A stretch of DNA of 64,000 nt, taken from Oryzobacter faecalis. GTDB lineage: Bacteria > Actinomycetota > Actinomycetes > Actinomycetales > Dermatophilaceae. This document shows positions 43,130 through 50,958 of this stretch, piece by piece (positions within the stretch are counted from its first letter, which is position 1; each line of letters begins with the position of its first letter). The translations under genes and the position numbers were made by a program. Below the pieces are notes generated by a model. The model did no database searches, was not told the DNA's origin, and saw only the letters and a list, made by a program, of their open reading frames with translations. The DNA is taken from assembly GCF_046764005.1 (NCBI RefSeq), contig NZ_JBKOFW010000002.1, positions 372,001-436,000 on the forward strand. Direction: 5' to 3'.

Positions 43130-43896
43130 GGGCGGGCGACGAACGGGGCGACGGCGACGCCCGCGTCCTCGAGGGCGCGGCGCACGGCCCGTGCGATGGC
43201 GACCGCGCCGGGGGTGTCGCCGTGCGTGCACACCGACCGCGCGGCCACCTCGACGACGGTGCCGTCGGCGGCGACCACGGTGCCCTCGGTGACGAGGCGG
43301 ACGACCCGCGCGGCGACCTCCTCCGGGTCGTGGAGGACGGCGCCGCCTGCCGAGCGCGGCAGCAGGTGGCCGTCGGGGGCGTAGCCGCGGTCGGCGAAGG
43401 CCTCGCCGACGGCGGGGATCCCCGCCTCGTCGGCGACGCGCAGCAGCACCGACCCGGGCAGGCCGAGGAGCGGCAGCGTGCGGTCGTAGGCGGCGACGGC
43501 CTCGACGACCGCGCGCGCCTGGCCCTCGTCGACCGCCGCGGTCGTGTAGAGCGCGCCGTGCGGCTTGACGTACGCGACCCGGGTGCCGGCCACGCGGCAC
43601 ATCGCCTCGAGCGCACCGAGCTGGTAGAGCACGTCGGCGGTGAGGTCGGCCGGCGCGACGTCGAGGCGGCGCCGGCCGAACCCGGCGAGGTCGCGGTAGC
43701 CGACCTGCGCGCCGACGACCACGCCCCGCTCGGCGGCGAGCGCGACGGTGCGCCGGATGGTCGTGGCGTCGCCGGCGTGGAAGCCGCAGGCGACGTTGGC
43801 GCTCGTCACGACCTCGAGCATCGCCGCGTCGTCCCCGAGCACCCAGGTGCCGAAGGACTCCCCGAGGTCGGCGTTGAGGTCGATGGTCGGCGTCAT
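43126..43896 (-). CDS. pxpA: 5-oxoprolinase subunit A (LamB/YcsF family)
   Basis: A 256-residue TIM-barrel-type subunit that opens the oxoproline ring in the PxpABC complex. Seen: IDLNADLGESFGTW at the N-terminus, VTSANVACGFHAGDATTIRRTV, GAQVGYRDLAGFGRR, YVKPHGALYTTAA and SVCTHGDTPGAVAIAR, all hallmarks of the family with metal- or substrate-binding Asp, His and Lys. First gene of the pxpABC operon, starting with ATG at 43896. Confidence 0.95.
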   Translation of the reverse strand: MTPTIDLNADLGESFGTWVLGDDAAMLEVVTSANVACGFHAGDATTIRRTVALAAERGVVVGAQVGYRDLAGFGRRRLDVAPADLTADVLYQLGALEAMCRVAGTRVAYVKPHGALYTTAAVDEGQARAVVEAVAAYDRTLPLLGLPGSVLLRVADEAGIPAVGEAFADRGYAPDGHLLPRSAGGAVLHDPEEVAARVVRLVTEGTVVAADGTVVEVAARSVCTHGDTPGAVAIARAVRRALEDAGVAVAPFVARP

Positions 43897-43944
43897 GACC
43901 CGACGCTAGCCGCCCCGCGGGTGCCGCGCCGGGCGCCGGACGCA

Positions 43945-43977
43945 CACGACCGCCGCCCGGAGCGGACGGCGGTCGTG
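43945..43977 (-). terminator. hairpin terminator after the cold-shock gene
   Basis: An 11-bp stem CACGACCGCCG/CGGCGGTCGTG (43945-43955 and 43967-43977) with an 11-base loop, 36 bases beyond the cold-shock gene stop. Confidence 0.7.
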
Positions 43978-44012
43978 GGATGCGCCCGGCACGGGCGCGG
44001 TGGTGACGAGGG

Positions 44013-44219
44013 TCAGCCGATGACGGTGATGTTCGCCGCCTGCGGGCCCTTGGGGCCCTGCTGGGTCTCGTACTCGACCTTGGCGTTCTCGTCGAGCGAG
44101 CGGTACCCGTTCGACTGGATCGCCGAGTAGTGGGCGAAGACGTCGGCGGAGCCGTCGTCGGGGGCGATGAAGCCGAAGCCCTTCTCGGCGTTGAACCACT
44201 TCACGGTGCCAGTAGCCAT
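44013..44219 (-). CDS. cspA: cold-shock protein, single CSD
   Basis: A 68-residue nucleic-acid-binding beta-barrel, the standard CspA length. Seen: GTVKWFNAEKGFGFIAPDDG with RNP1 KGFGFI, DVFAHYSAI (RNP2-like; FVH is FAH here), and GPKGPQAANITVIG at the end. Acts as RNA chaperone in cold or growth transitions. ATG at 44219 follows AAGAAGG. A 240-base upstream gap (44220-44459) carries an untranslated leader candidate, with TTGACG on the minus strand near 44372-44367 as a possible -35 box; a cold-responsive leader is typical of the family but not shown here. Confidence 0.96.
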   Translation of the reverse strand: MATGTVKWFNAEKGFGFIAPDDGSADVFAHYSAIQSNGYRSLDENAKVEYETQQGPKGPQAANITVIG

Positions 44220-44459
44220 GGTTGGCCTTCTTTCTGAGGGGAGCGCCACCACGAGTCGGTGGCCTCCGCGTTGGTGATGCCTGGTACGTACCTCTGCTCA
44301 GAAAGCGCCTCTCGCCCCGGCGGGACGATCCTGCAACCACTGCACAACGGAAAGCTCAACAACTGCCGTCAACCCTAGCGGCCCGCACCCCGATCCCGCG
44401 CATCGTGCACAGGGGGGCGTCCTGACCTGCTCCGATCCGGGCGGTTCTACGCTGCGTGG

Positions 44460-44897
44460 ATGGACGACCGAGCAGCACACCGGCCGGCGGGCGCCCGGCA
44501 CCCCCTCGCCGACGCCCGGTACGTCGAGCTCACGACGTTCCGTCGTAACGGCGCCGCCGTGCGCACCCCCGTCTGGGTCGCCGCGCCGGAGGACGACCCC
44601 GCCCGGCTCGTCGTCATCACCGTCGACGGCACCGGCAAGACCAGGCGCCTCGCCCACACCGCGCGGGTCGAGCTGCGCCCGTGCACCGTCCGCGGCGTCG
44701 TCGCCCCTGACGCGCCGACGGTCCACGGGCGCGCGACCGTCGTCCGTGACCGCGAGGGTGTCGCCCGGGTCAGGCGCGCGGTCGTCGCCAAGTACGGCTT
44801 CCAGGCCCGGTTCTCCGACCTCGTGGAGGCGGTGACGTCACGCGTCGGCATCCACCGCGCACCGCGGGCAGGCATCGTCGTCGAGGTCGACGCCTGA
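44460..44897 (+). CDS. PPOX-class F420-dependent enzyme (pyridoxamine oxidase-like split barrel)
   Basis: A 145-residue split-barrel flavin/deazaflavin enzyme. Seen: LADARYVELTTFRRNGAAVRTPVWVAA, the typical opening of the actinobacterial PPOX group, LVVITVDGTGKTRRLAHTARVELRPCTVRGVV, then a C-terminal strand (RAGIVVEVDA). Uses F420 or FMN; the substrate is unknown. Divergent from the cold-shock gene, convergent with an SRPBCC gene, which starts at the other side of a 5-base gap. Confidence 0.88.
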   Translation: MDDRAAHRPAGARHPLADARYVELTTFRRNGAAVRTPVWVAAPEDDPARLVVITVDGTGKTRRLAHTARVELRPCTVRGVVAPDAPTVHGRATVVRDREGVARVRRAVVAKYGFQARFSDLVEAVTSRVGIHRAPRAGIVVEVDA

Positions 44898-44902
44898 CCG
44901 GA

Positions 44903-45304
44903 TCACGCGGTGACGAGGCGGCCCAGCGACCAGCGCGCGAGGGGGGCGTAGGCGAGGACGACCGGCCGCGGTCCGTGGACCCGCACCCACGCGGTGCTGC
45001 CGGTGGCACCGTCCTCCTCGACGCCGTGCTCGAGCCGCAGCCGCAGCGGCCCGGACCGCACCGACCAGGACCAGGTGCGCTCGTCCTCGTCGACCGTGTC
45101 GACGCGGAACACCGCGACGAGCCCGCCCACCCCGGTGACCCGTCCGGCCGTCCCGGCGCGGACGACGTCGTGGGGGTAGTCGACGGACCGCAGGTGCGGC
45201 GCCCATCCCGGCCAGGCGGCGGGTCTCGTGTAGCGCGCCCAGACGGCGTCGGCGTCGAGGGGCCCGCCGGCCGCCACCCGCACCGAGCCGAGGAGGAGGT
45301 CCAC
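44903..45304 (-). CDS. SRPBCC family protein
   Basis: A 133-residue START/polyketide-cyclase-like ligand-binding protein. Seen: SVRVAAGGPLDADAVWARYTRPAAWPGWAPHLRSVDYP, the usual first strand and tryptophan-rich loop, RVTGVGGLVAVFRVDTVD in the middle, and a C-terminal helix (YAPLARWSLGRLVTA). GTG at 45304. The gene is divergent from the Rieske gene by 71 bases, suggesting a shared promoter region and perhaps a role with the carotenoid locus. Confidence 0.8.
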   Translation of the reverse strand: MDLLLGSVRVAAGGPLDADAVWARYTRPAAWPGWAPHLRSVDYPHDVVRAGTAGRVTGVGGLVAVFRVDTVDEDERTWSWSVRSGPLRLRLEHGVEEDGATGSTAWVRVHGPRPVVLAYAPLARWSLGRLVTA

Positions 45305-45375
45305 GACCCCATCCTCGCTCCCGTGGCGTCGAAGGTCACTGGTGGGCGGGGCGGGCGGGGGGTTAGCGTGATGCG

Positions 45376-46395
45376 GTGAGCCTGCTGCGCACCGACCGCT
45401 CGTGGCGCGCCGAGGTGCGTCGCCGCGTCCCCGTGCGCCGGATGCCGCTGACCCCGCCCGACCGGCTGCGCGGCACGTGGCGCGAGGCGAAGCCCGGCCG
45501 GATCGAGGCCTCGCTCGCCGCGGCGCTGCGCCGTCCGACCCACGGCTGGCTCGTGGCTGCCGCCTCCGCCGACGTCGTCGCCGGGCGCACGCTGCTGCGG
45601 ACGGTCGCCGGGCGCGAGGTCGTCCTCTGGCGGGACGCGGACGGCTCGCTCCTCGCCGGCCCCGGGGCCTGCCCGCACCTCGGGGCGCCGCTGGCCGACT
45701 GCGACGTCGTCGACGGCACGGTGCTGTGCCGGTGGCACGGGATGCCACTGGGGCGCGAGGGCGACGGCGGCCTGTGGCGCACCTTCGCCGCCCACGACGA
45801 CGGCGTCCTCGCCTGGGTGCGGGTCGGCGAGGTCGAGGAGGGCGTCCGGCCCACCGACCGGCCGGTGCTCGCGGTCCGGCCACGGCCCGAGGAGGCCATC
45901 GCGTCGGTCATCTCGCTGCGCTCGGTGTGCGAGCCGCGTGACATCGTCGCCAACCGCCTCGACCCCTGGCACGGCGCGTGGCTGCACCCCTACGCCTTCA
46001 GCGACCTCTCCGTCGACGACGCGGCCTCGACCGACGACCGGCTCGTCCTCGACGTCGCGTACCGGCTCGGACGCACGTTCGCCGTGCCGGTGACCGCCGA
46101 GTTCACCTGCCCCGACTCGCACACGGTCGTCATGACGATCACCGCGGGCGAGGGGGTCGGCAGCGTCGTCGAGACGCACGCGACGCCCATCACCGCACCG
46201 GGCGCACACCCCGCGGTCACCGTGATGACCGAGGCCGTCGTCGCGACGTCGGACCGCACCGGCTTCCGGGTGGCCCGCGCCCTCGCGCCGCTCGTGCAGG
46301 TGGGGATGAGGGCGTCGGCGCGACAGCTGTGGGCCGACGACCTCGACTACGCGGCGCGGCGCTACTCGCTGCGGCGGGCCGACAGCGCCCGGTAG
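45376..46395 (+). CDS. Rieske [2Fe-2S] oxygenase-like protein (DUF5914)
   Basis: A 339-residue protein. Residues 65-145 are a Rieske domain with cluster ligands Cys99-Pro-His101 and Cys118-Arg-Trp-His121. The rest fits DUF5914, an actinobacterial ring-hydroxylase-like family. In it DPWHGAWLHPYAFSD carries two His near residue 196 that could bind catalytic iron. The family occurs beside carotenoid genes, and this gene converges on the crtU-like desaturase with 34 bases of overlap. A role in hydroxylating the carotenoid end group is inferred. GTG at 45376; divergent from an SRPBCC gene. Confidence 0.85.
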   Translation: MSLLRTDRSWRAEVRRRVPVRRMPLTPPDRLRGTWREAKPGRIEASLAAALRRPTHGWLVAAASADVVAGRTLLRTVAGREVVLWRDADGSLLAGPGACPHLGAPLADCDVVDGTVLCRWHGMPLGREGDGGLWRTFAAHDDGVLAWVRVGEVEEGVRPTDRPVLAVRPRPEEAIASVISLRSVCEPRDIVANRLDPWHGAWLHPYAFSDLSVDDAASTDDRLVLDVAYRLGRTFAVPVTAEFTCPDSHTVVMTITAGEGVGSVVETHATPITAPGAHPAVTVMTEAVVATSDRTGFRVARALAPLVQVGMRASARQLWADDLDYAARRYSLRRADSAR

Positions 46396-47999
46396 GCGCC
46401 GATCCCGCGGCGGGCGAGACCCGGCAGCGCGCCGAACCGCCCGCTCGTCGGCGCGGACCACACCCCGTGCCCTGGCAGGCCCCAGCCGGTGAGCAGCCGG
46501 TCGGCGGCGAGCCACCCGGTGGTCGCGGCCCGTTCCATGAGGGCGACGGGCAGGTCGCAGCGCACGGCGTCACCGGCGAGGACGAGGCGCGGCTCGGGCG
46601 TCACGACCCCGGGCCTCGTCGCCCACGGCTCGACGCCGACGAGGACGCAGTCGCGCTCGACGAGCCACTCCTCGTGGACGCTGCGCAGCCCCGCCGTCTC
46701 GGGGTAGAGGCGGTGCAGGCGCTCGACGAGGTCGGTGCGGAGGGCTGCCTCGTCCGTGCCCTCCGGGAGCGCGTAGGCATGCAGCTCGACCACTGAACCA
46801 CCGTGTGCCGCAGCCCATTCGGCTGCGTGGTTCTCGAACCGCTCGAGCACCGACACGTTGTCGAGCGGCCCGTGGCCGCTCGTTCCGAGGAAGGGGGCAC
46901 GGTGCTGCGCGACCCTCCCGTCGAGCCACAGCCGCAGGACCGCGAAGGCGGGGGCCGAGCGGACGCCGGCCACGTGCCGGCGCCAGGTCGCGCCCGCGTC
47001 GGCGTCACCGCCGAGCCCCGGTGACGCCTCGACGACGGTGCGCAGCCCGACGGGGTCGAGGGCGAGGACGACGCCGTCGGCCTCGGTCCACTCCTGCTCC
47101 GTCGACCGCGGCCTGCCGTGGAGGAGGGCGAGCCGGTCCCCGCGCTCGGTGACGGTGCGGACCTCGCGTCCCGTGTGGACCTCGACCCCGAGGCCATGGA
47201 GGTACCGGCCGAGCGGGGCCCACAGCGTCGAGTCGTAGTCGTCGCGCGGGACGTCGAAGAGCAGGCCCTCGGCCGAGCCGACGAAGTAGAGGTGGAACAT
47301 CGCGAGCAGCTCGGCCCCGGAGAACTCGCGGGGGTCGGCGAAGAAGCTGCGGGCGAACACCTCGAGCGCGAGGTGGCGGGCGCCCTCCGGGAAGTGCAGC
47401 CGGTCGAGCAGGTCGGCGGCACTGACGCCGTCGAGGGCGACGAAGGTGTCGGGGAAGTCGACGTCGAGGAGGCCGAGTGCGGCCTCGACGTCGACGGCCG
47501 CGAGGCCGCGCAGGTCGAAGCTGGGGCTGCGCCGCACGAACTCGACGAGGTTCCACGGCGGCGTGCGCGGGATGCCGGCGAAGGAGTCGGTGCCGCCGCC
47601 GGCGCGGGCCAGCGGGTAGTCGTCGAGCGGCCGGAGGCGGTCGAGGGTGGGGTCGGTTCGGCGCAGGACGGCTCGCAGGTTGTAGTACTGGCGGAAGAAG
47701 GCGTGGAAGCCGCGGCTCATCTGGCCGGTGGACCCGTCGGGCAGGGTGACCGGCCACGACCGCACCCGACCGCCGAGGCGCTGCTCCCGCTCCAGGACGG
47801 TGACCCTGACCCCGCGCTCGGCGAGGCCGAGAGCGGCGGTGAGGCCGGCGATGCCACCCCCGACCACGACGACGTGCCGCGTGCCGGGGTCGGGTGGAGT
47901 GCCGGCGGCGGGCTCGGGGGGCGGGTGGAACTCGGCCCGCCGGTCGCGGCCCGGCCGGTACCGCGGCGCCGGTCGAGGTGTTCGGCGGGTCTCGCGCAC
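46362..47999 (-). CDS. crtU: FAD-dependent desaturase, CrtU-like (carotene desaturase/isorenieratene synthase)
   Basis: A 545-residue flavoenzyme with N-terminal dinucleotide motif HVVVVGGGIAGLTAALGLAERG (about residue 50), TGQMSRGFHAFFRQYYNLRAVLR, DSFAGIPRTPPWNL, a central segment ARHLALEVFARSFFADPREFSGAEL, and a C-terminal FAD segment RLVLAGDAVRCDLPVALMERAATTGWLAADRLL. The MSRGFHAFFRQYYN block is what I associate with CrtU of streptomycetes, which turns the beta-rings of carotene into aromatic rings. It follows the lycopene-cyclase pair and a methyltransferase, the same order as crtYTU. Start uncertain: GTG 47999 with GAGGTG upstream, inside a stem-loop (47971-48017). Confidence 0.78.
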   Translation of the reverse strand: MRETRRTPRPAPRYRPGRDRRAEFHPPPEPAAGTPPDPGTRHVVVVGGGIAGLTAALGLAERGVRVTVLEREQRLGGRVRSWPVTLPDGSTGQMSRGFHAFFRQYYNLRAVLRRTDPTLDRLRPLDDYPLARAGGGTDSFAGIPRTPPWNLVEFVRRSPSFDLRGLAAVDVEAALGLLDVDFPDTFVALDGVSAADLLDRLHFPEGARHLALEVFARSFFADPREFSGAELLAMFHLYFVGSAEGLLFDVPRDDYDSTLWAPLGRYLHGLGVEVHTGREVRTVTERGDRLALLHGRPRSTEQEWTEADGVVLALDPVGLRTVVEASPGLGGDADAGATWRRHVAGVRSAPAFAVLRLWLDGRVAQHRAPFLGTSGHGPLDNVSVLERFENHAAEWAAAHGGSVVELHAYALPEGTDEAALRTDLVERLHRLYPETAGLRSVHEEWLVERDCVLVGVEPWATRPGVVTPEPRLVLAGDAVRCDLPVALMERAATTGWLAADRLLTGWGLPGHGVWSAPTSGRFGALPGLARRGIGAYRALSARRSE

Positions 48000-48017
48000 C
48001 GGCCGAACACCTCGACC
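47971..48017 (-). promoter_or_regulatory. stem-loop over the start of the crtU-like gene
   Basis: A perfect 15-bp inverted repeat, arms 47971-47985 and 48003-48017 (GGTCGAGGTGTTCGG and its complement), with a 17-base loop. On the messenger, the 5' arm carries the GAGGTG ribosome site and the loop carries the GTG start at 47999. It may restrain translation, or terminate transcription after the methyltransferase gene. Confidence 0.55.
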
Positions 48018-48037
48018 CACGCGGACCCGGTCGGACG

Positions 48038-48796
48038 TCACCTCGACCCGCGATCGGGCAGCGACCCCACGACGGTGTGGACGACCCCGTCCTGCCACCC
48101 GGGGTAGGACCGGTGGCGGACGTCGACGAGCCCCGCGGCCTGGAGCCGCCCGCAGACCGTCTCGACCGAGTCGAAGTCCCGCACGCTCGTGTACAGGTAC
48201 CGGTGCAGCGGCACGTCGGACCGCTTGAGCACGGCCAAGGGGATGATGACGCCGTGGCACACCGCTGCCCAGGCCACCCGGGCCCGCAGCGACCCGGCGA
48301 CGGAGTAGTCGTGGACGACGAAGGCCCCGCCCGGGCGCAGGACGCGGGCCACCTCGCGCACGAGGCGCTCGCGGTCGGGGACGTTGCGCAGCAGGTACGC
48401 GCCGAGGACGCCGTCGACCGAGCCGTCGGCGAGCCCGGCGAGGTGCTGCACCGCGTCGGCGACGACGAGCTCGACCGCGTCGGGCCACTCCTTCGCGCGC
48501 GCCTGCGCGACCATCCCCTCGGACGCGTCGACGCCACGGACGTTCAGGTCGCTCGGGCGCCGGCCGGCGCGCGCCCAGGCGTCGAGGACCGCCCGGGTCG
48601 AGGCCCCCGACCCGCAGCCGAGGTCGAGGACGGTGACCGGCCCGCCGTCGGCACCCGCCCGGGGCAGCCGGTCGACGAGCGCCGTCGCCGCCGTGGCGAG
48701 CTGGTCGTGGTACCCCGGCGACAGCGCGACCATCGCGTCGTAGGTGGGGGCGGCCCGGTCGAAGGCGTCGGCGAGCACCCATCCGTCACGCGTCAT
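48038..48796 (-). CDS. crtT: class I SAM methyltransferase, CrtT-like
   Basis: A 252-residue UbiE-like methyltransferase. Seen: motif I VLDLGCGSGASTRAVL near residue 56, acidic loop VRGVDASEGMVAQARAKEWPD, motif II-like VVADAVQHLAGL, and VLRPGGAFVVHDYSVAGS. A gene of this type (crtT) lies between the lycopene cyclase and CrtU in streptomycete isorenieratene clusters; its exact step is not settled. ATG at 48796 overlaps the stop of the upstream cyclase gene by four bases (ATGA). Confidence 0.82.
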   Translation of the reverse strand: MTRDGWVLADAFDRAAPTYDAMVALSPGYHDQLATAATALVDRLPRAGADGGPVTVLDLGCGSGASTRAVLDAWARAGRRPSDLNVRGVDASEGMVAQARAKEWPDAVELVVADAVQHLAGLADGSVDGVLGAYLLRNVPDRERLVREVARVLRPGGAFVVHDYSVAGSLRARVAWAAVCHGVIIPLAVLKRSDVPLHRYLYTSVRDFDSVETVCGRLQAAGLVDVRHRSYPGWQDGVVHTVVGSLPDRGSR

Positions 48797-49107
48797 CGCG
48801 CCTCCTCCCGTCGTCCCACGCGCAGCCACGCGAGCAGCGTCAGGACGATCATGCTGAACCCGAAGAGGTAGTCCTCGACGGGGATGTCCCACGGGATGCG
48901 CACCCCGGTGATCTGCTCCTCGTCGTAGAGGACGATCGGCGCCGAGAGCTTGGTCAGCCACCCGTCGACGAGCACGTGGAAGGCGTAGACGATCGCCATC
49001 GCGAGCCAGAAGCGCGCCTGCCGGAACAGCCCGGTGCGCAGCCAGAGCAGCTCGAGGAGGACCACGCCCACCACCGAGACCACCGCGAGCGCCGTGTACT
49101 CAGGCAT
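48793..49107 (-). CDS. crtYf: lycopene cyclase subunit (CrtYf/CrtYd-like)
   Basis: A 104-residue membrane protein with three hydrophobic helices (LAVVSVVGVVLLELLWL, RFWLAMAIVYAFHVLVDGWL, FGFSMIVLTLLAWL) and the PVEDYLFG motif of heterodimeric lycopene cyclases. The pair converts lycopene ends to rings; CrtYe/CrtYf pairs of Corynebacterium make epsilon rings, others beta. ATG 49107 was chosen; GTG 49113 is possible. It overlaps the partner gene upstream. Confidence 0.85.
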   Translation of the reverse strand: MPEYTALAVVSVVGVVLLELLWLRTGLFRQARFWLAMAIVYAFHVLVDGWLTKLSAPIVLYDEEQITGVRIPWDIPVEDYLFGFSMIVLTLLAWLRVGRREEAR

Positions 49108-49441
49108 CGCCACGCCTCTCGCGGACCCACCCGAGCACCGTGCCGACGGCCTCGTAGGTGAGGAGGGCGCAGATCGGGACGACGACGAAGAAGACGACCT
49201 CCTCGACCGGGACGTCGAGGGGCAGGAGGATGCCGGTGGTGTACCGCTCGCTGTACCACCAGTGGCCGCGCACGATGCCGAGGACGTCCCAGGCGAGGAA
49301 CACGACGAGCATCGGCAGCAGGGCGAGGACGAGGCGCCGCGGCTGCCGGTAGACCCGGGCCCGCAGGACGACCTCGAGCGGCAGGGTGACGACGAGGCAC
49401 CCCGCCATGAGGAGCAGGTACTGGTAGCGGTCCACGCTCAC
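49100..49441 (-). CDS. crtYe: lycopene cyclase subunit (CrtYe/CrtYc-like)
   Basis: A 113-residue partner subunit with three predicted helices and the cyclase motif LPLDVPVEEVVFFVVVPICALLTYEAV (PxEE acidic pair, thought to protonate lycopene). Seen too: YQYLLLMAGCLVVTLPLEV at the start. It overlaps the crtB-idi stop (GTGA at 49441-49438) and the second subunit's start, so all are coupled. Ring type (beta or epsilon) cannot be read from sequence, but a following CrtU-like enzyme implies beta. Confidence 0.88.
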   Translation of the reverse strand: MSVDRYQYLLLMAGCLVVTLPLEVVLRARVYRQPRRLVLALLPMLVVFLAWDVLGIVRGHWWYSERYTTGILLPLDVPVEEVVFFVVVPICALLTYEAVGTVLGWVRERRGDA

Positions 49442-50958
49442 ACCGCCCCGGCCCCGGCGCCGAGCGTCGCCGCCGGCGGGAGGTCGGCGCGCGACGCCGC
49501 GGGCCACGTCCTCGGGTCCGGACCGAGCGCGGCGAGCAGCGGCACCTGGTCGGCCGCCCAGGGCGAGACGGAGCGGCGCGCCGCGAGGACGTCGGCGGAG
49601 AAGTCGGCCCACGGGACCCACTCGGTGGCGTCGACCTCCTCGGGATCCGGTGCGACGGAAGCGTTCTCGACGAACCCGACGAACACCGGGCACACCTCGT
49701 GCTCCACGAGCCCGTTCATCGCGGCCCGGTACCGGAACCGCGGGAGGACGAGGCGCAGCTCGGTGAGGTCGACCCCGAGCTCGCTGCGCGCCCGGCGGCG
49801 CACGGCGTCGGCGAGGTCCTCGCCGGGCCGCGGGTGCCCGCACACGGTGTTCGTCACGACGCCCGGGAAGCTCGGCTTGGACGCCGCGCGCGTCGTGACG
49901 AGCAGCCGCCCGTCGGGGTCGACGACGTAGCAGGAGAAGGCCAGGTGCAACGGGGTGTCGTCGTGGTGGATCGCCGACTTCGGCGCCTCGCCCACCGGCG
50001 CCCCGGAGTCGTCGACGAGGACGACCGCGTCGTCGGCGACCCAGGCGCCCTCGTGCGGGTCGCGGCTCGCCCGGTCGGCCCGGACCACCCGCATCGGCTC
50101 GCGCGCCGTGAGCATCCGGGCGGCGAGCGCGGCCTTCGCCGGGGTGGGCACCCTTGCGCGGGAGGAGAACACGTCGTAGTCGGCCACCTCGATCCTTTCG
50201 AGGATGCGCGCGTACAGGACCCGCGCCGTGGCGACGCAGCGCCGCGCGTCGAGGGGCAGCGCCGGCAGGCCGGCATCGGCCTCGCGGTACAGGCGACGGT
50301 TGCGCTCGACCTCGAAGGCCATGAGGGCCCGCCACTCGGGGGTGACCCGGCGCGCCCAGGGGTCCGCGCCGAACCGCCGCAGGTCCTCCTGCGGCACGTA
50401 GACGCGGCCGCGGTCGAGGTCCTCGCCGACGTCGCGCAGGAAGTTCGTCAGCTGGAAGGCGAGGCCGAGCGAGCGCGCGGCGTGGGCCGCGTCGCCCACC
50501 GGCTCGAGGACGGGCAGCATCATCTCGCCGATGACCGCGGCGCTGCCGTCCATGTAGCCGAGCAGGTCGTGCCACGTCTCGTACGCGCGCACGGTGAGGT
50601 CGGCGCGCATCGAGGAGAAGAAGCGGGTGAAGCACTCCTGCGCGATCCCGCGCTCGACCACCGTCTCGACGACCGCCGCCGTCACCGGGTCGTCGGACCG
50701 GCCGGCCGCGAGCGCCTCGAGGAAGCGCTGCTCGAAGGCGTCGAGCGCTGCCGCGGCCTCGGGCCCCGGCTCGGGGCCGGCGTCGTCGACGATGTCGTCG
50801 GCCAGCCGGGCCAGCGCGTAGACGGCGTGGACGTGGCGGCGCGCGTCGGACGGCAGGAGGCGGGCGCCCCACCAGTACGTCGTCCCGTGCTCGCGCGTCA
50901 CGGCGGCGCACCGGGCGTAGCCCTCGGCGACCACCTCGGGACGGGAGGCGGTCGTCAT
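49438..50958 (-). CDS. crtB-idi: phytoene synthase fused to type I isopentenyl-diphosphate isomerase
   Basis: A single 506-residue frame. Residues 1-310 are phytoene synthase: the Asp-rich site RLADDIVDD (Asp54 onward), FFSSMRADLTV, FQLTNFLRDVGEDLDRGRVYVPQEDL (second Asp-rich site). It condenses two geranylgeranyl diphosphates. Residues 325-480 are a Nudix-fold isomerase: DDTPLHLAFSCYVVD, TNTVCGHPRPGEDLADAVRRRARSELGV (active Cys373), EHEVCPVFVG and ATEWVPW. This interconverts IPP and DMAPP. No stop or start lies at the junction. In most actinobacteria these are separate genes. ATG at 50958 overlaps the crtI stop. It therefore links precursor supply and the committed step in one polypeptide. 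Confidence 0.9.
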   Translation of the reverse strand: MTTASRPEVVAEGYARCAAVTREHGTTYWWGARLLPSDARRHVHAVYALARLADDIVDDAGPEPGPEAAAALDAFEQRFLEALAAGRSDDPVTAAVVETVVERGIAQECFTRFFSSMRADLTVRAYETWHDLLGYMDGSAAVIGEMMLPVLEPVGDAAHAARSLGLAFQLTNFLRDVGEDLDRGRVYVPQEDLRRFGADPWARRVTPEWRALMAFEVERNRRLYREADAGLPALPLDARRCVATARVLYARILERIEVADYDVFSSRARVPTPAKAALAARMLTAREPMRVVRADRASRDPHEGAWVADDAVVLVDDSGAPVGEAPKSAIHHDDTPLHLAFSCYVVDPDGRLLVTTRAASKPSFPGVVTNTVCGHPRPGEDLADAVRRRARSELGVDLTELRLVLPRFRYRAAMNGLVEHEVCPVFVGFVENASVAPDPEEVDATEWVPWADFSADVLAARRSVSPWAADQVPLLAALGPDPRTWPAASRADLPPAATLGAGAGAV

